Source: Erythrobacter ramosus
Lineage (GTDB): Bacteria; Pseudomonadota; Alphaproteobacteria; Sphingomonadales; Sphingomonadaceae
Direction of reading: 5' to 3'
DNA length: 64,000 bases
Assembly: GCF_009828055.1 (NCBI RefSeq)
Contig: NZ_WTYB01000002.1
Span: 682,001 to 746,000, forward strand
Shown: piece after piece, positions 8,277 to 17,434 of the stretch
How the letters are laid out: each line of letters starts with the position of its first letter
How positions within the stretch are numbered: the first letter of the stretch is position 1
Program-made: the position numbers and the translations under genes
Notes under the pieces: model-generated
Told to the model about the DNA's origin: nothing
What the model saw: the letters and a program-made list of their open reading frames with translations, nothing else
Databases searched by the model: none

Positions 8277-8756
8277 ATGTCCCGTTTCGATTTCACCCCC
8301 TACCGCCGCTCCACCGTGGGCTTTGATCGTCTGTTCGACCTGCTCGAAAATCAGGCGCGCCTGAATGCTGGCGACAATTACCCCCCCTTCAACATCTCGC
8401 GCCGGGGCGAGGACAATTACCGCATCACCCTCGCGGTGGCTGGTTTCCGCCCGCAAGATATCGACATCACCGCCCAGCAGAACCTGCTGGTGGTGCAAGG
8501 CCGTAAGCGCGACGAGGCTGAGGATGGCTCGGAGCTGATCCATGTCGGAATCGCCAACCGCGGTTTCGAGCGGCGCTTCGAACTGGCCGATTTCGTCCGG
8601 GTCGAACGTGCTGATCTGGCCGACGGCTTGCTGATCATCGATCTGGTGCGCGAAGTGCCCGATGCGATGAAGCCCCGCAAGATCGCGATTGGTGGCACCA
8701 CGACGCTCACCGCCGTCCCGACCAACGAAGGTGACGATACGGCCAGCGCTGCCTGA
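8277..8756 (+). CDS. Small heat-shock protein, Hsp20/IbpA family
   Basis: ATP-independent holdase of 159 aa with an alpha-crystallin domain: NISRRGEDNYRITLAVAGF, DIDITAQQNLLVVQGRK and the late GIANRGFERRFELADFV loop that is typical of IbpA-type proteins. The N-terminus MSRFDFTPYRRSTVGFDRLF is also the class-A form. ATG 8277 follows AGAGGA at 8263-8267. Heat control at two levels is suggested by the sigma-32-like promoter and by the leader hairpin covering the ribosome binding site. Confidence 0.93.
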   Translation: MSRFDFTPYRRSTVGFDRLFDLLENQARLNAGDNYPPFNISRRGEDNYRITLAVAGFRPQDIDITAQQNLLVVQGRKRDEAEDGSELIHVGIANRGFERRFELADFVRVERADLADGLLIIDLVREVPDAMKPRKIAIGGTTTLTAVPTNEGDDTASAA

Positions 8757-8791
8757 AGCACGCCCGGTTCAAGCCGATAATGTAAATTAAA

Positions 8792-8817
8792 GGGGGCGAA
8801 TCTTGCGATCCGCCCCC
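8792..8817 (-). terminator. Strong hairpin, possible terminator
   Basis: GGGGGCG (8792-8798) pairs with CGCCCCC (8811-8817); after one mismatch ATC/GAT adds three pairs and the loop is TTGC. On the minus strand the stem is followed by TTTAATTT, so it best ends a minus-strand transcript coming through pyrG. It could also protect the hsp20 mRNA 3' end on plus, where no T-run follows. Confidence 0.5.
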
Positions 8818-8922
8818 CGCGGCTTGCGCCGCCTCATCTGAACCTATCCGTCCGGGTCGCAGAAGACGGACAAGACCAGACAAGCCTGTTTCATAGAGAC
8901 CCGTCTAAGCGGGGTCGAATCA

Positions 8923-8938
8923 CTGTACAGTTGTACAG
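8923..8938. promoter_or_regulatory. 16-bp palindrome CTGTACA-gt-TGTACAG, lux-box-like
   Basis: Perfect 7-bp inverted repeat with a 2-nt centre. It keeps the CTG-N10-CAG spacing of LuxR-type binding sites and lies about 12 nt upstream of TTGACC (8950-8955), a possible -35 element. No gene in the window is an obvious target. Confidence 0.4.
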
Positions 8939-9186
8939 CAGCAATTCGTTTGACCCAGCGCAATCGTCCCTAGAAAACCGTTAAATCCGGGCTCCGTCTA
9001 ATGCGTAAAGGCAACAACACGCAAGGCCTATCTGCAAACCATGTAAGGAAACGACACAGAAAGTCCGGCTTGCGAAACAAAGGATTGCAAAGACTTGCTA
9101 AACGCCGGTTTACACTGCGCGGAAGGGTTCAAATGACGTAGCTAACGGCCCGAATTGCGGGCTAAGAAAAGTGACAGGACCTCGAT

Positions 9187-10824
9187 TTAAACGAGTCGTG
9201 ACTGTTCCAGCGCAGCTGCGATAAACCCGGCGAACAGCGGGTGCGGATCAAATGGCCGCGATTTCAACTCCGGGTGGAACTGCACGCCCACGAACCACGG
9301 ATGGTCGGGCCGCTCGACAATTTCGGGCAGCAACCCGTCAGGCGACATGCCAGCAAAGATCAGGCCCTGCTTTTCCAGCGGCTCGATGAAGGCGCTGTTG
9401 ACCTCATACCGATGGCGATGGCGTTCGGAGATGACCTCGGCCCCGCCATAGATCTGCGAGGTGTGGCTGTTAGGGCTGAGCTTGGCCGGGTAGGCGCCCA
9501 GACGCATGGTGCCGCCCAGATCGCCGCCTTCGGCGCGGCTTTGGAGGCCTTCCTTGCTCATCCACTCGGTGATGATGCCGACCACCGGGCTATCAGTCGG
9601 ACCGAACTCGGTCGACGAGGCATCAGCAAAACCGGCCGCACGCGCACCTTCGATGCAGGCCATCTGCATGCCGAGGCAGATGCCAAAGAACGGCACGTTG
9701 CGTTCCCGCGCAAAGCGGACGCTGGCGATCTTGCCTTCGCTGCCACGCTCACCAAAGCCGCCGGGGACGAGAATGCCGTGCATCGGCTCCAAAGCGGCGA
9801 TGATCTGCGATTCGTCGTCGCCTTCGAAGATTTCGGCGTCGATCCACCGGATGTTGACCTTGACCCGGTTGGCCAGACCACCATGCACCAGCGCTTCGTT
9901 GAGGCTTTTATAGGCGTCCTGAAGACCGACATATTTGCCGACCACAGCGATGGTCACTTCGCCTTCGGGGTTGAACTGGCGGTCGGTCACATCCTCCCAC
10001 GCCGAAAGGTCGGGCGCGGGGGCATCGGTGATACCGAATGCGCGGAGCACCTCGGCGTCGAGACCTTCGGCGTGATATTGCTGCGGCACCGCATAGATCG
10101 AAGGCGCATCAAGCGCCTGGATCACCGCTTCGGTGCGCACGTTGCAGAACTGCGCGATCTTGCGGCGGTCGCTTTCCGGGATCGGATGCTCGGCGCGGCA
10201 CAGCAGAATGTCGGGCTTGATCCCCAGGCTCGCCAACTCACGCACGGAGTGCTGGGTCGGCTTGGTCTTCAGCTCGCCCGCGGCCTTGATATAGGGCACC
10301 AGCGTCACGTGAACCGAAAGGGTCTGGAGCGGTTCCAACTCGTTCCGGAGCTGGCGGATCGCTTCCATGAAGGGCAGCGATTCGATGTCGCCCACCGTGC
10401 CACCAATCTCGCACAGGATGAAATCGTGATCGTCCTGATCGGCGAGCGCGAAGGCTTTGATCTCGTCAGTGACGTGCGGGATCACCTGCACCGTCGCGCC
10501 AAGATAGTCGCCGCGCCGTTCGCGCGCGATAATGTCGCGGTAAACCCGGCCAGAGGTGATATTGTCGCTTTGCCGCGCGGAGACCCCGGTGAAGCGTTCG
10601 TAATGCCCTAGGTCGAGATCGGTCTCGGCCCCGTCATCGGTCACATAGACCTCACCGTGTTGGTACGGGCTCATCGTGCCCGGATCGACATTGAGATAGG
10701 GATCAAATTTACGGATGCGGACCTTGAAGCCGCGCGCCTGCAGGAGGGCCGCCAGTGAGGCTGCCATGAGACCTTTGCCGAGCGAGGAGACCACGCCGCC
10801 GGTTATGAAAATGTACCGCGCCAT
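9187..10824 (-). CDS. pyrG: CTP synthase
   Basis: Makes CTP from UTP, ATP and glutamine. At 545 aa it has both expected parts: the amidoligase domain, starting [17 protein letters not shown] and containing the [20 protein letters not shown] strand, and the class I glutamine amidotransferase domain with the nucleophile motif [12 protein letters not shown] near residue 385 and the His/Glu motif [12 protein letters not shown] near the end. It is third in the order tpiA-secG-pyrG, 127 nt after secG, an arrangement common in sphingomonads. Confidence 0.97.
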   Translation of the reverse strand: MARYIFITGGVVSSLGKGLMAASLAALLQARGFKVRIRKFDPYLNVDPGTMSPYQHGEVYVTDDGAETDLDLGHYERFTGVSARQSDNITSGRVYRDIIARERRGDYLGATVQVIPHVTDEIKAFALADQDDHDFILCEIGGTVGDIESLPFMEAIRQLRNELEPLQTLSVHVTLVPYIKAAGELKTKPTQHSVRELASLGIKPDILLCRAEHPIPESDRRKIAQFCNVRTEAVIQALDAPSIYAVPQQYHAEGLDAEVLRAFGITDAPAPDLSAWEDVTDRQFNPEGEVTIAVVGKYVGLQDAYKSLNEALVHGGLANRVKVNIRWIDAEIFEGDDESQIIAALEPMHGILVPGGFGERGSEGKIASVRFARERNVPFFGICLGMQMACIEGARAAGFADASSTEFGPTDSPVVGIITEWMSKEGLQSRAEGGDLGGTMRLGAYPAKLSPNSHTSQIYGGAEVISERHRHRYEVNSAFIEPLEKQGLIFAGMSPDGLLPEIVERPDHPWFVGVQFHPELKSRPFDPHPLFAGFIAAALEQSRLV

Positions 10825-10951
10825 GGGATTTGGGCCTTAAGCAACAGGAGGGATTCGGAGCAAGCGAATTGCGCCGCACAGGATGCGCGCCATCCACAGT
10901 CACGTAGATTTTATGGCCGCGGGGCAGCAGCGCGCCGCCCCTTGCGGACGA

Positions 10952-11341
10952 TTACTGGCCGGCCGGAGCCGCAGGTGCCGGTGCAGCGGGCGCGGGCGCC
11001 GCTTCGTTCGGGGCCGGAGCCGGAGCAGGATCGGCCAACAGGTCAGGCACTGCCGGAGCCGCTGCACCCGGTGCATTGCGGTCGAGCGTGCTCGTCACCC
11101 CGCCGACGCGGCTTTCACGCACGGCGAGCGCTGCCAGAACGATCGAGAGCGTCACGAAGGCCACTGCCAGCCACTTGGTCGACCGGGTCAGGAAATCCGC
11201 CGCACCGCGCGCGCCAAATGCCCCGCCGGGGCTGGAGCCGATACCGAGCCCGCCGCCTTCGGAGCGCTGCATCAGCACGACGCCGACCAGCGCGGCGGCC
11301 ACGAGGGCCTGGATCACGGTGAGGAAGATGAACAGGGACAT
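10952..11341 (-). CDS. secG: Preprotein translocase subunit SecG
   Basis: Small membrane subunit of the SecYEG channel, 128 aa. Two membrane segments (FIFLTVIQALVAAALVGVVL and LAVAFVTLSIVLAALAV) flank the family motif LMQRSEGGGLGIG. The C-terminal 45 residues are an Ala/Pro tail, long for SecG but usual in sphingomonads. Start taken at ATG 11341 (MSLFIFLTV), which matches family N-termini; the upstream extension is not credible. Between tpiA and pyrG on the same strand. Confidence 0.93.
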   Translation of the reverse strand: MSLFIFLTVIQALVAAALVGVVLMQRSEGGGLGIGSSPGGAFGARGAADFLTRSTKWLAVAFVTLSIVLAALAVRESRVGGVTSTLDRNAPGAAAPAVPDLLADPAPAPAPNEAAPAPAAPAPAAPAGQ

Positions 11342-11463
11342 GAACGATTCTCGTGGCCGAGGGCGATTGACCGCCCGGTTGCATTGCTTGCGCGCCATGT
11401 AGGGGCGCAAGGCCTGCGCGGCAAGCCCGCACCGCCTTCACGCCCGTCACAGCATTGGCGCGC

Positions 11464-12237
11464 TCAGTTCTCGAACGGCTCGCTTGCGGCAAGGGCTATG
11501 CCCATGAAGCTATCCGCCGTCAGGCTCGCCCCGCCCACCAACGCGCCGCCGACATCGGGGACAGCGAAGATCGCAGCGGCATTCTCGGGCTTAACCGAGC
11601 CGCCATAGATAATGCGCACGTCGCGCCCATGCTCCTCGCCGAACAGCTCGACCAAAAGCGCGCGGATCGCGCCGTGCATCTCGGCGATATCGTCGGTGGT
11701 GGCGGCATTGCCGGTGCCGATCGCCCAAATCGGCTCATAGGCGACCGTCAGCTTGTCGCCTATGTCGGCGGGCAGTTGGTCCGCTGGCGGGAGTGAGGCC
11801 TTGAGCTGCCTCTTCACGAAGGCGACCGCCTTGCCCGATTCGCGCGTCTCCGCGCTTTCGCCGCAGCACATGATGATCCGCAGGCCCGCGGCCAGCGCGG
11901 CTTCAGCCTTGGCGCGCACGCGGGCATCGCCTTCGCTATGTTCGGTGCGGCGTTCGGAATGGCCGAGGATCACGAACTTCGCGCCCGCATCAGCGATCAT
12001 CGCCGCCGAGATATCGCCCGTATGCGCGCCGCCATCCATATGGTGGCAGTCCTGCGCGCCAACGCCGATCTGTTCGGCTTCGCGGTGGATCGGATGGATC
12101 AGCGTGTAAGGCGGCGCAAGCGCCACCTCGACCTTCATGTGACGCTGAGCCGCACGGTCGATCGCGCGCGCTTCGGACAGCATCGCGCGGGTACCGTGCA
12201 TCTTCCAGTTTCCGACGATATAGGGTCGGCGGGTCAT
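11464..12237 (-). CDS. tpiA: Triosephosphate isomerase
   Basis: Interconverts dihydroxyacetone phosphate and glyceraldehyde 3-phosphate. The 257-aa protein shows all catalytic residues: Asn10 and Lys12 (VGNWKMHG), His93 (ILGHSERR) and Glu168 (VAYEPIWAIGTG), plus the phosphate-binding YGGSVKPENA near the end. AGGAC lies 6 nt before the ATG and TATAAA about 15 nt upstream, so the leader may be very short. Divergent from ppiD. Confidence 0.97.
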   Translation of the reverse strand: MTRRPYIVGNWKMHGTRAMLSEARAIDRAAQRHMKVEVALAPPYTLIHPIHREAEQIGVGAQDCHHMDGGAHTGDISAAMIADAGAKFVILGHSERRTEHSEGDARVRAKAEAALAAGLRIIMCCGESAETRESGKAVAFVKRQLKASLPPADQLPADIGDKLTVAYEPIWAIGTGNAATTDDIAEMHGAIRALLVELFGEEHGRDVRIIYGGSVKPENAAAIFAVPDVGGALVGGASLTADSFMGIALAASEPFEN

Positions 12238-12481
12238 GACTTGTCCTGCACTTTATATAATTGAGAGGGATAGCCCTGGGCGGGTTATGATTCTGTGCTC
12301 GCTGTAGTGGCCCGGGTCCCGGTTCGCTAGCCGAGGAAGTCGGACTAGTCAAAACGCGCAGCCACCTGTTGCCGTGCGGTCGCAGGGCCTCTAAAGCGCC
12401 CGGGCAACGCGAGTGATCGCGGTGTGCGCTAAGGGCGCTCGCGTCCTGCCATCAGCCAGCCTCGGATGGGTCAATTACGCC

Positions 12482-14413
12482 ATGTTTTCGTTTTTCCGCC
12501 GCTTTTTCCAGTCGAAGATCGGGCTGCCGATCTTTCTTGCGTTCCTTGGCCTGATGGCGCTGGCCTTCGTGGCGTCGGACCTCGGCAACACGAATTTCGG
12601 CGGCGTGACCAATACCGACCGCATGGCTGTGGTGGGCGGTGAAGCGATTCCGATTTCCGATCTTACCGTCTCGGCGAACAACGCGCTGGCGCAGGTTCGC
12701 CAGCGCAATCCGACGCTGACCATGCCCGAATTCATCGCTGAGGGTTCGCTTGACGAAGTGGTCAAGCAGATGATCGATCGTTTCGCCGTGGGCCAATATG
12801 GCAAGGACTATGGCCTGCGCGCGGGCGAAAACCTGGTGAACAGCGAGATTTTGCAGATTCAGGCCTTCCAGGGTCTCACCGGCCAGTTCGACCAGCAGGC
12901 CTATCTTGCCGCTATCGGCCAGCGCGGCCTTACTGACGCGACCTTCCGCCGTGACCTCGCGATTGATCTGATCGAACAGCAATTGCTGCGCTCGGCAGTG
13001 GCCTCGCCGCAGTTGCCTGAAAAGGTCGCGCGACAATATGCCGCGCTGGTGCTGGAAAAGCGCAAGGGCGAGATCGCTCTGATTCCGAGCGCCGCGTTCG
13101 CTCCCGCCGGAAACCCGTCCGAAAGCCAGCTGACCGCCTGGTATAACGACAACCGTGCCCAGTTCATCCGCCCCGAGCGGCGCACGCTGCGTTTCGCGGT
13201 GTTGGGTACGGACACGCTCAAGGTCAACGCCGCGCCCACCCAGGCCGAAATCGCCGAGCGGTTCAAGCGCGATGCCGCCAAGTATCAAGCGAGCGAGAGC
13301 CGCATCGTCTCCAGCTTTGTTGTGCCTACCGAGGACGCGGCCAAGGCGCTCGCCGCCCGCATCCGCGCCGGAGCCTCGCTTGAGGCGGTCGCGCGCGAGG
13401 CGAACTTCACCGCCTCACGCTCACCGGCGCGCACCCGCGAAGCCATGGCAAGCGCCACCAGCTTCGCCTTTGCTCAGGCCGCCTTCAAGGCAAGCGAGGG
13501 CGGCGTTGTCGATCCGGCACAGGGGACGCTCGGCTGGTATGTGGCGCGGGTCGACACAATCCAACGCGCGCCCGCCCGCACGCTGGCGCAGGTCACGCCT
13601 GAACTGACCGAACAGCTCACCACCGAAAAGCGCGCCGCCGCAATCGCCGATCTCACCTCGGAAATCGAAGCCGAAATCGATGGCGGCACGGCCCTGGCCG
13701 AAGTGGCCAAGGCCTATGGGCTGAAGGTCGAGACCACGCCGGCGCTGCTGGCGGATGGGCGCGCCTTCGGGCAGCCGCAGGTGCAGATCGTTCCGCAGCT
13801 CGCACCGCTGCTCAGCACTGCCTTCCAGATGGAAGAGAGCGAGCCGCAGCTGGCGCAGATCGAAGCCGAACAATTCGTGATCTTCGAAGTCGCCCGGGTC
13901 GATGAAGCTCGCGCCGCGCCGCTCGCCGAAGTGCGTGAAGGCGCAATCGCCGGGTGGAAGCGCAGTCAGGGTGCGGTCCTCGCCAAGCAGGCGGCTGACC
14001 GGATCATGGCCAAGGTGCGTGCCGGAACCCCGCTGGCCGCTGCGATGGCCGCCGAAAACAAGCCCGGTTTCGAGCGTGAAGCGATCAATCTGGAACGCCG
14101 CGAACTGCTCGCCAGCCAGCGCCAGCGGATTGCGCCGCCGTTGGTGCTGCTGTTCAGCATGGCCGAAGGAACGGTGAAATCGCTCGAAGGCCCGCGCGGG
14201 CTCGGCTGGTATGTCGTCGCGCTGGAGGACATCAGCACCCTGCCGCTCGACCAGGAACCCAACCTCGTCACCCAGACCCGCCAGCAGCTTGGCACGGCGC
14301 TGAGCGATGAATATCGCGCGCAGGCGGCGGCTGCTATGCGCAAGTCGCTGGGCGTGACCCGCAACGAGCCCGCCATCGCGGCGGTGCGCAAGCGGCTCTC
14401 GGGCGAACAGTAA
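12482..14413 (+). CDS. Membrane-anchored periplasmic peptidyl-prolyl isomerase, PpiD/SurA-like
   Basis: Chaperone for envelope proteins, 643 aa. A short cytoplasmic start (MFSFFRRFFQSK) leads into one membrane helix (IGLPIFLAFLGLMALAF), then a SurA-N-like region beginning FGGVTNTDRMAVVGGEAIP and a central parvulin-type domain at about 270-380 in which the typical signature is weak. Family length for PpiD is about 620-640 aa. It is followed after 20 nt by trpE and there is no visible terminator between them. The ATG at 12482 fits the usual N-terminus better than the upstream ATG at 12413. Confidence 0.88.
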   Translation: MFSFFRRFFQSKIGLPIFLAFLGLMALAFVASDLGNTNFGGVTNTDRMAVVGGEAIPISDLTVSANNALAQVRQRNPTLTMPEFIAEGSLDEVVKQMIDRFAVGQYGKDYGLRAGENLVNSEILQIQAFQGLTGQFDQQAYLAAIGQRGLTDATFRRDLAIDLIEQQLLRSAVASPQLPEKVARQYAALVLEKRKGEIALIPSAAFAPAGNPSESQLTAWYNDNRAQFIRPERRTLRFAVLGTDTLKVNAAPTQAEIAERFKRDAAKYQASESRIVSSFVVPTEDAAKALAARIRAGASLEAVAREANFTASRSPARTREAMASATSFAFAQAAFKASEGGVVDPAQGTLGWYVARVDTIQRAPARTLAQVTPELTEQLTTEKRAAAIADLTSEIEAEIDGGTALAEVAKAYGLKVETTPALLADGRAFGQPQVQIVPQLAPLLSTAFQMEESEPQLAQIEAEQFVIFEVARVDEARAAPLAEVREGAIAGWKRSQGAVLAKQAADRIMAKVRAGTPLAAAMAAENKPGFEREAINLERRELLASQRQRIAPPLVLLFSMAEGTVKSLEGPRGLGWYVVALEDISTLPLDQEPNLVTQTRQQLGTALSDEYRAQAAAAMRKSLGVTRNEPAIAAVRKRLSGEQ

Positions 14414-14433
14414 GCGACTGGCGGGCTGGCTTC

Positions 14434-15987
14434 GTGACTGCACCCCTCTCCGGCGCTGCCACAGGCCTGCCCGAAAACGCCGCCGTAGCCGCAGCCATGC
14501 TGGCCGAGGGCCGCGCGGCGCTGGTGTGGCGGCGGATCATTGCCGACAGCGACACGCCCGTGGGCGCAGCGCGGCGGCTGATCGTGCCGGGGCGCGGCGA
14601 TTTCCTGCTCGAATCGGTCGAAGGCGGCGAAGTGCGCGGGCGTTACAGCCTGCTGGGCCTCGACCCTGATCTGGTGTTCCGGGCCAAAGGCAACGCGGCC
14701 GAGATTAACCCCGACTGGCGCATTGACCGCGAGGCCTTCTCCCCCTGCCCCGGCGGTGCGCTGGCGGAACTGCGCGCGCTGGCGGCCACCTGCCGCATCG
14801 ACCCGATGCCTGAAGGCCTGCCGCCCGCGCTTGCGTGCCTCGTCGGCTATCTGGGTTACGAGACCATCGGGCTGGTCGAGACCCTGCCCCGCGCCGCCGA
14901 CAGCTCGCTCGATCTGCCCGACATGCTGTTCGTGCGGCCCACGGTCATTCTGGTGTTCGACGGCCTGACCAACGCGCTGTTCGCCATCGCCCCGATTTGG
15001 GAGGCGAGCGATCCCGCCGCCGCCGTCGAACGCGCGGGCGAGCGGATCGACGCGACCCTCAGCCAGCTCGGTCAGGCCATGCCTGCGGCCCCTGTCGATG
15101 CGGTGCCAGACAGCTTGCCCGATCTTGCCCCCGTCATCGCGCCGGACGACTACAAGGCGATGGCCCTGCGCGCGAAGGACTACATCCTCGCGGGCGACAT
15201 CTTCCAAGTGGTGTTGGCCCAGCGCTTCACCTGCCCCTTCACTCTGCCCCCCTTGGCGCTCTACCGCGCGCTTCGGCGGGTGAACCCCTCGCCGTTCCTC
15301 TATTTCCTTGACCTTCCGGGCTTCGCGCTGGTGGGATCGAGCCCCGAAATCCTCGTCCGGGTGCGTCCGAACGACAAGGGCGAGAACGAAGTTACCATCC
15401 GCCCGATTGCCGGCACCCGCCCTCGCGGCGCGACGCGTGAGGAAGACCTCGCCAACGAAGCCAGCCTGCTCGCCGATCCCAAGGAGCGGGCCGAGCATCT
15501 GATGCTTCTCGATCTCGGGCGCAATGATGTCGGCCGGGTCGCGGCGGCGGGAACGGTGGAGGTCACCGACAGCTTCACGATCGAGCGTTACAGCCACGTC
15601 ATGCACATCGTCAGCAATGTCATCGGCAATCTCGCGCCCGACAAAGACGCACTCGACGCGCTGTTTGCAGGCTTCCCGGCAGGCACCGTATCAGGCGCGC
15701 CCAAGATCCGCGCCTGCGAAATCATCGCTGAACTCGAGCCCGAAACGCGCGGAGCCTATGCGGGCGGCGTGGGCTATTTCGCCCCGGATGGCAGCCTTGA
15801 TAGCTGCATCGTGCTTCGCACCGCCGTGGTGAAGGACGGGGTGATGCATGTGCAGGCGGGCGCGGGCATCGTCGCCGATTCCGATCCCGATTACGAACTC
15901 GCCGAATGCCGCGCCAAGTCCGGCGCGCTGATCGCCGCCGCGCGTGAGGCTGTGCGGGTCGCGGGCGAGCCGGGGTATGGCCAGTGA
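14434..15987 (+). CDS. trpE: Anthranilate synthase component I
   Basis: Converts chorismate and ammonia (from TrpG) to anthranilate. GTG start, 517 aa. The tryptophan feedback motif FLLESVEGG is present near residue 53, and the chorismate-binding part shows GDIFQVVLAQRF, IRPIAGTRPRG and SGAPKIRACEIIAELE. It starts only 20 nt after ppiD, leaving no room for a promoter, leader peptide or attenuator, and its stop overlaps the next GTG start. Confidence 0.96.
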   Translation: MTAPLSGAATGLPENAAVAAAMLAEGRAALVWRRIIADSDTPVGAARRLIVPGRGDFLLESVEGGEVRGRYSLLGLDPDLVFRAKGNAAEINPDWRIDREAFSPCPGGALAELRALAATCRIDPMPEGLPPALACLVGYLGYETIGLVETLPRAADSSLDLPDMLFVRPTVILVFDGLTNALFAIAPIWEASDPAAAVERAGERIDATLSQLGQAMPAAPVDAVPDSLPDLAPVIAPDDYKAMALRAKDYILAGDIFQVVLAQRFTCPFTLPPLALYRALRRVNPSPFLYFLDLPGFALVGSSPEILVRVRPNDKGENEVTIRPIAGTRPRGATREEDLANEASLLADPKERAEHLMLLDLGRNDVGRVAAAGTVEVTDSFTIERYSHVMHIVSNVIGNLAPDKDALDALFAGFPAGTVSGAPKIRACEIIAELEPETRGAYAGGVGYFAPDGSLDSCIVLRTAVVKDGVMHVQAGAGIVADSDPDYELAECRAKSGALIAAAREAVRVAGEPGYGQ

Positions 15988-16826
15988 CGCGCGCATCTCT
16001 GCTTACCGCCGGTCTGATCCTCGCCCTCTCCGCTTGTTCCGAGGCGCCGGCGGGTGATGCGGTGGTCACCGTCAACCTTGATGGGTCGCCGGTCAAGCGA
16101 GGCACTTCGCCCTCCCCCACGCCTAGCGTGGCTGCCGGACCGTCCGCTTGCCGCAGCGTGACTTTTGAAACCGTCGCGCTCACCCATTGCATTGCCGATC
16201 CCGCCACGCACGCGATCACCATGGCGAACCTGAGCGCAGACAAGCAGCCCTTCGGTTCGCTCTCTGCCTTCGCGGGGAGCGTCGATCCCGAACGTATCGC
16301 CTTCGCCGTCAATGGCGGGATGTACGGCGATGACCTCAAACCCATCGGCTACTACGTCCAGAACGGCGAGCGGCTGGGCGAGCTCAACCGCGCAAACGGC
16401 GACGGCAATTTCTACATGAAGCCCAACGGGGTGTTCTTCGGCACCGGCAACACATGGCGGGTGCTGGGGAGCAACACCTTCTTCGAGACGGTGGGCGACC
16501 GGCCGAATTTCGGCACGCAATCCGGCCCGCTGCTGTTGATTGATGGTAAGCTCCACCCGGAGATTCAGGCCGACGGCCCGTCAAAGGCGATCCGCAACGG
16601 CGTTGGCGTCGATGCTTCGGGCAAAGCGCATTTCGTGATTTCCGACGCGCCGGTCAGCTTCGGGCAATTGGCGCGCTTCTTCCGCGATGAGCTGAAGGTG
16701 TCGACCGCGCTCTACCTCGACGGGCAGGTGTCGAGCCTGTGGGACCCGGCGAGCGGGCGGCAGGATAAGGGCCGCGTGGGGCCAATCATCGTGGTGACCA
16801 AGCGCGAGAAGGCAGCCGCAGAATGA
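15984..16826 (+). CDS. Phosphodiester glycosidase family lipoprotein (DUF2233/NAGPA-like)
   Basis: Protein of 280 aa with a lipoprotein signal (LLTAGLILALSAC, lipid on the Cys), a short Ser/Pro linker, and one domain of the NAGPA-like phosphodiester glycosidase family: IAFAVNGGMYGDDLKPIGYYV, FYMKPNGVFFG, GTQSGPLLL and TALYLDGQVSSLW. Members remove sugars linked through phosphodiesters, or are uncharacterised envelope hydrolases. It starts at a GTG inside the trpE stop (GTGA) and its stop overlaps the trpG ATG, so it is translated as part of the trp operon although it has no known role in tryptophan synthesis. Confidence 0.87.
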   Translation: MTRASLLTAGLILALSACSEAPAGDAVVTVNLDGSPVKRGTSPSPTPSVAAGPSACRSVTFETVALTHCIADPATHAITMANLSADKQPFGSLSAFAGSVDPERIAFAVNGGMYGDDLKPIGYYVQNGERLGELNRANGDGNFYMKPNGVFFGTGNTWRVLGSNTFFETVGDRPNFGTQSGPLLLIDGKLHPEIQADGPSKAIRNGVGVDASGKAHFVISDAPVSFGQLARFFRDELKVSTALYLDGQVSSLWDPASGRQDKGRVGPIIVVTKREKAAAE

Positions 16827-17434
16827 TTCTCGTTATCGACAATTACGACAGCTTTACCTTCAACCTCGTCCATTACCTGATGGAGCTGGGGGCCGAGGTG
16901 CGCGTGGAACGCAACGACGCAATGACGGCCGGAGATGCCTTGCGCACCAATGCGGCAGGCTTCCTGATCTCGCCCGGTCCCTGCACGCCGACCGAGGCGG
17001 GCATCAGCCTCGATCTGGTCGCGGCCTGTGCCGATGCGGGCAAGCCGCTGATGGGGGTGTGTCTCGGCCATCAAGCAATCGGCCAGCATTTCGGCGGCAC
17101 CGTGCAGCGCGGCGGGTTGATGCATGGCAAGACCTCACCGGTCACGCATGACGGGACGGGCGTGTTTGCCGGCCTGCCTTCGCCGTTCATCGCGACCCGG
17201 TACCACAGCCTTGAGGTGGTGAATGTGCCGCCCGAGTTGATCGCCAATGCTCACGCGGAAACGCCCGGCTCCGATCACCCGAGCGTGATGGGCTTCCGCC
17301 ACGAAAGCCTCCCGATCCACTCGGTGCAATTCCACCCCGAAAGCATCGCCACCGAACATGGCCACGCGCTGCTGGCGAATTTCGTGCGGCTGTGCGGTCT
17401 GGAGCCGGTGATGCCTGCAAGGCTGACGGCATGA
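16823..17434 (+). CDS. trpG: Anthranilate synthase component II (glutamine amidotransferase)
   Basis: Supplies ammonia from glutamine to TrpE; 203 aa. The class I triad is visible as Cys80 (GVCLGHQAIG), His171 and Glu173 (VQFHPESIA), with the oxyanion loop SPGPCTPTEAG. In many bacteria this subunit also serves 4-amino-4-deoxychorismate synthase; no pabB is seen here. ATG overlaps the preceding stop and its own stop overlaps trpD by four bases. Confidence 0.96.
   Translation: MILVIDNYDSFTFNLVHYLMELGAEVRVERNDAMTAGDALRTNAAGFLISPGPCTPTEAGISLDLVAACADAGKPLMGVCLGHQAIGQHFGGTVQRGGLMHGKTSPVTHDGTGVFAGLPSPFIATRYHSLEVVNVPPELIANAHAETPGSDHPSVMGFRHESLPIHSVQFHPESIATEHGHALLANFVRLCGLEPVMPARLTA

Larger units (their letters stand above)
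8757..9186. other. 430-nt convergent intergenic region, no recognised gene
   Basis: This gap between hsp20 and pyrG is clearly richer in A+T than its surroundings. It holds a strong hairpin (8792-8817), a 16-bp palindrome (8923-8938), TTGACC at 8950-8955 with TAGAAA at 8971-8976 (15-nt spacing), and a 46-codon open frame 9001-9141 that is very basic and has no Asp or Glu. The frame lacks a clear Shine-Dalgarno and uses rare Arg codons, so a small RNA is as likely as a peptide. A weak hairpin lies at 9148-9162. Confidence 0.5.

Noticed and set aside
14414-14433. trp attenuator or leader peptide
   Set aside because: There are only 20 nt between ppiD and trpE and no run of Trp codons.
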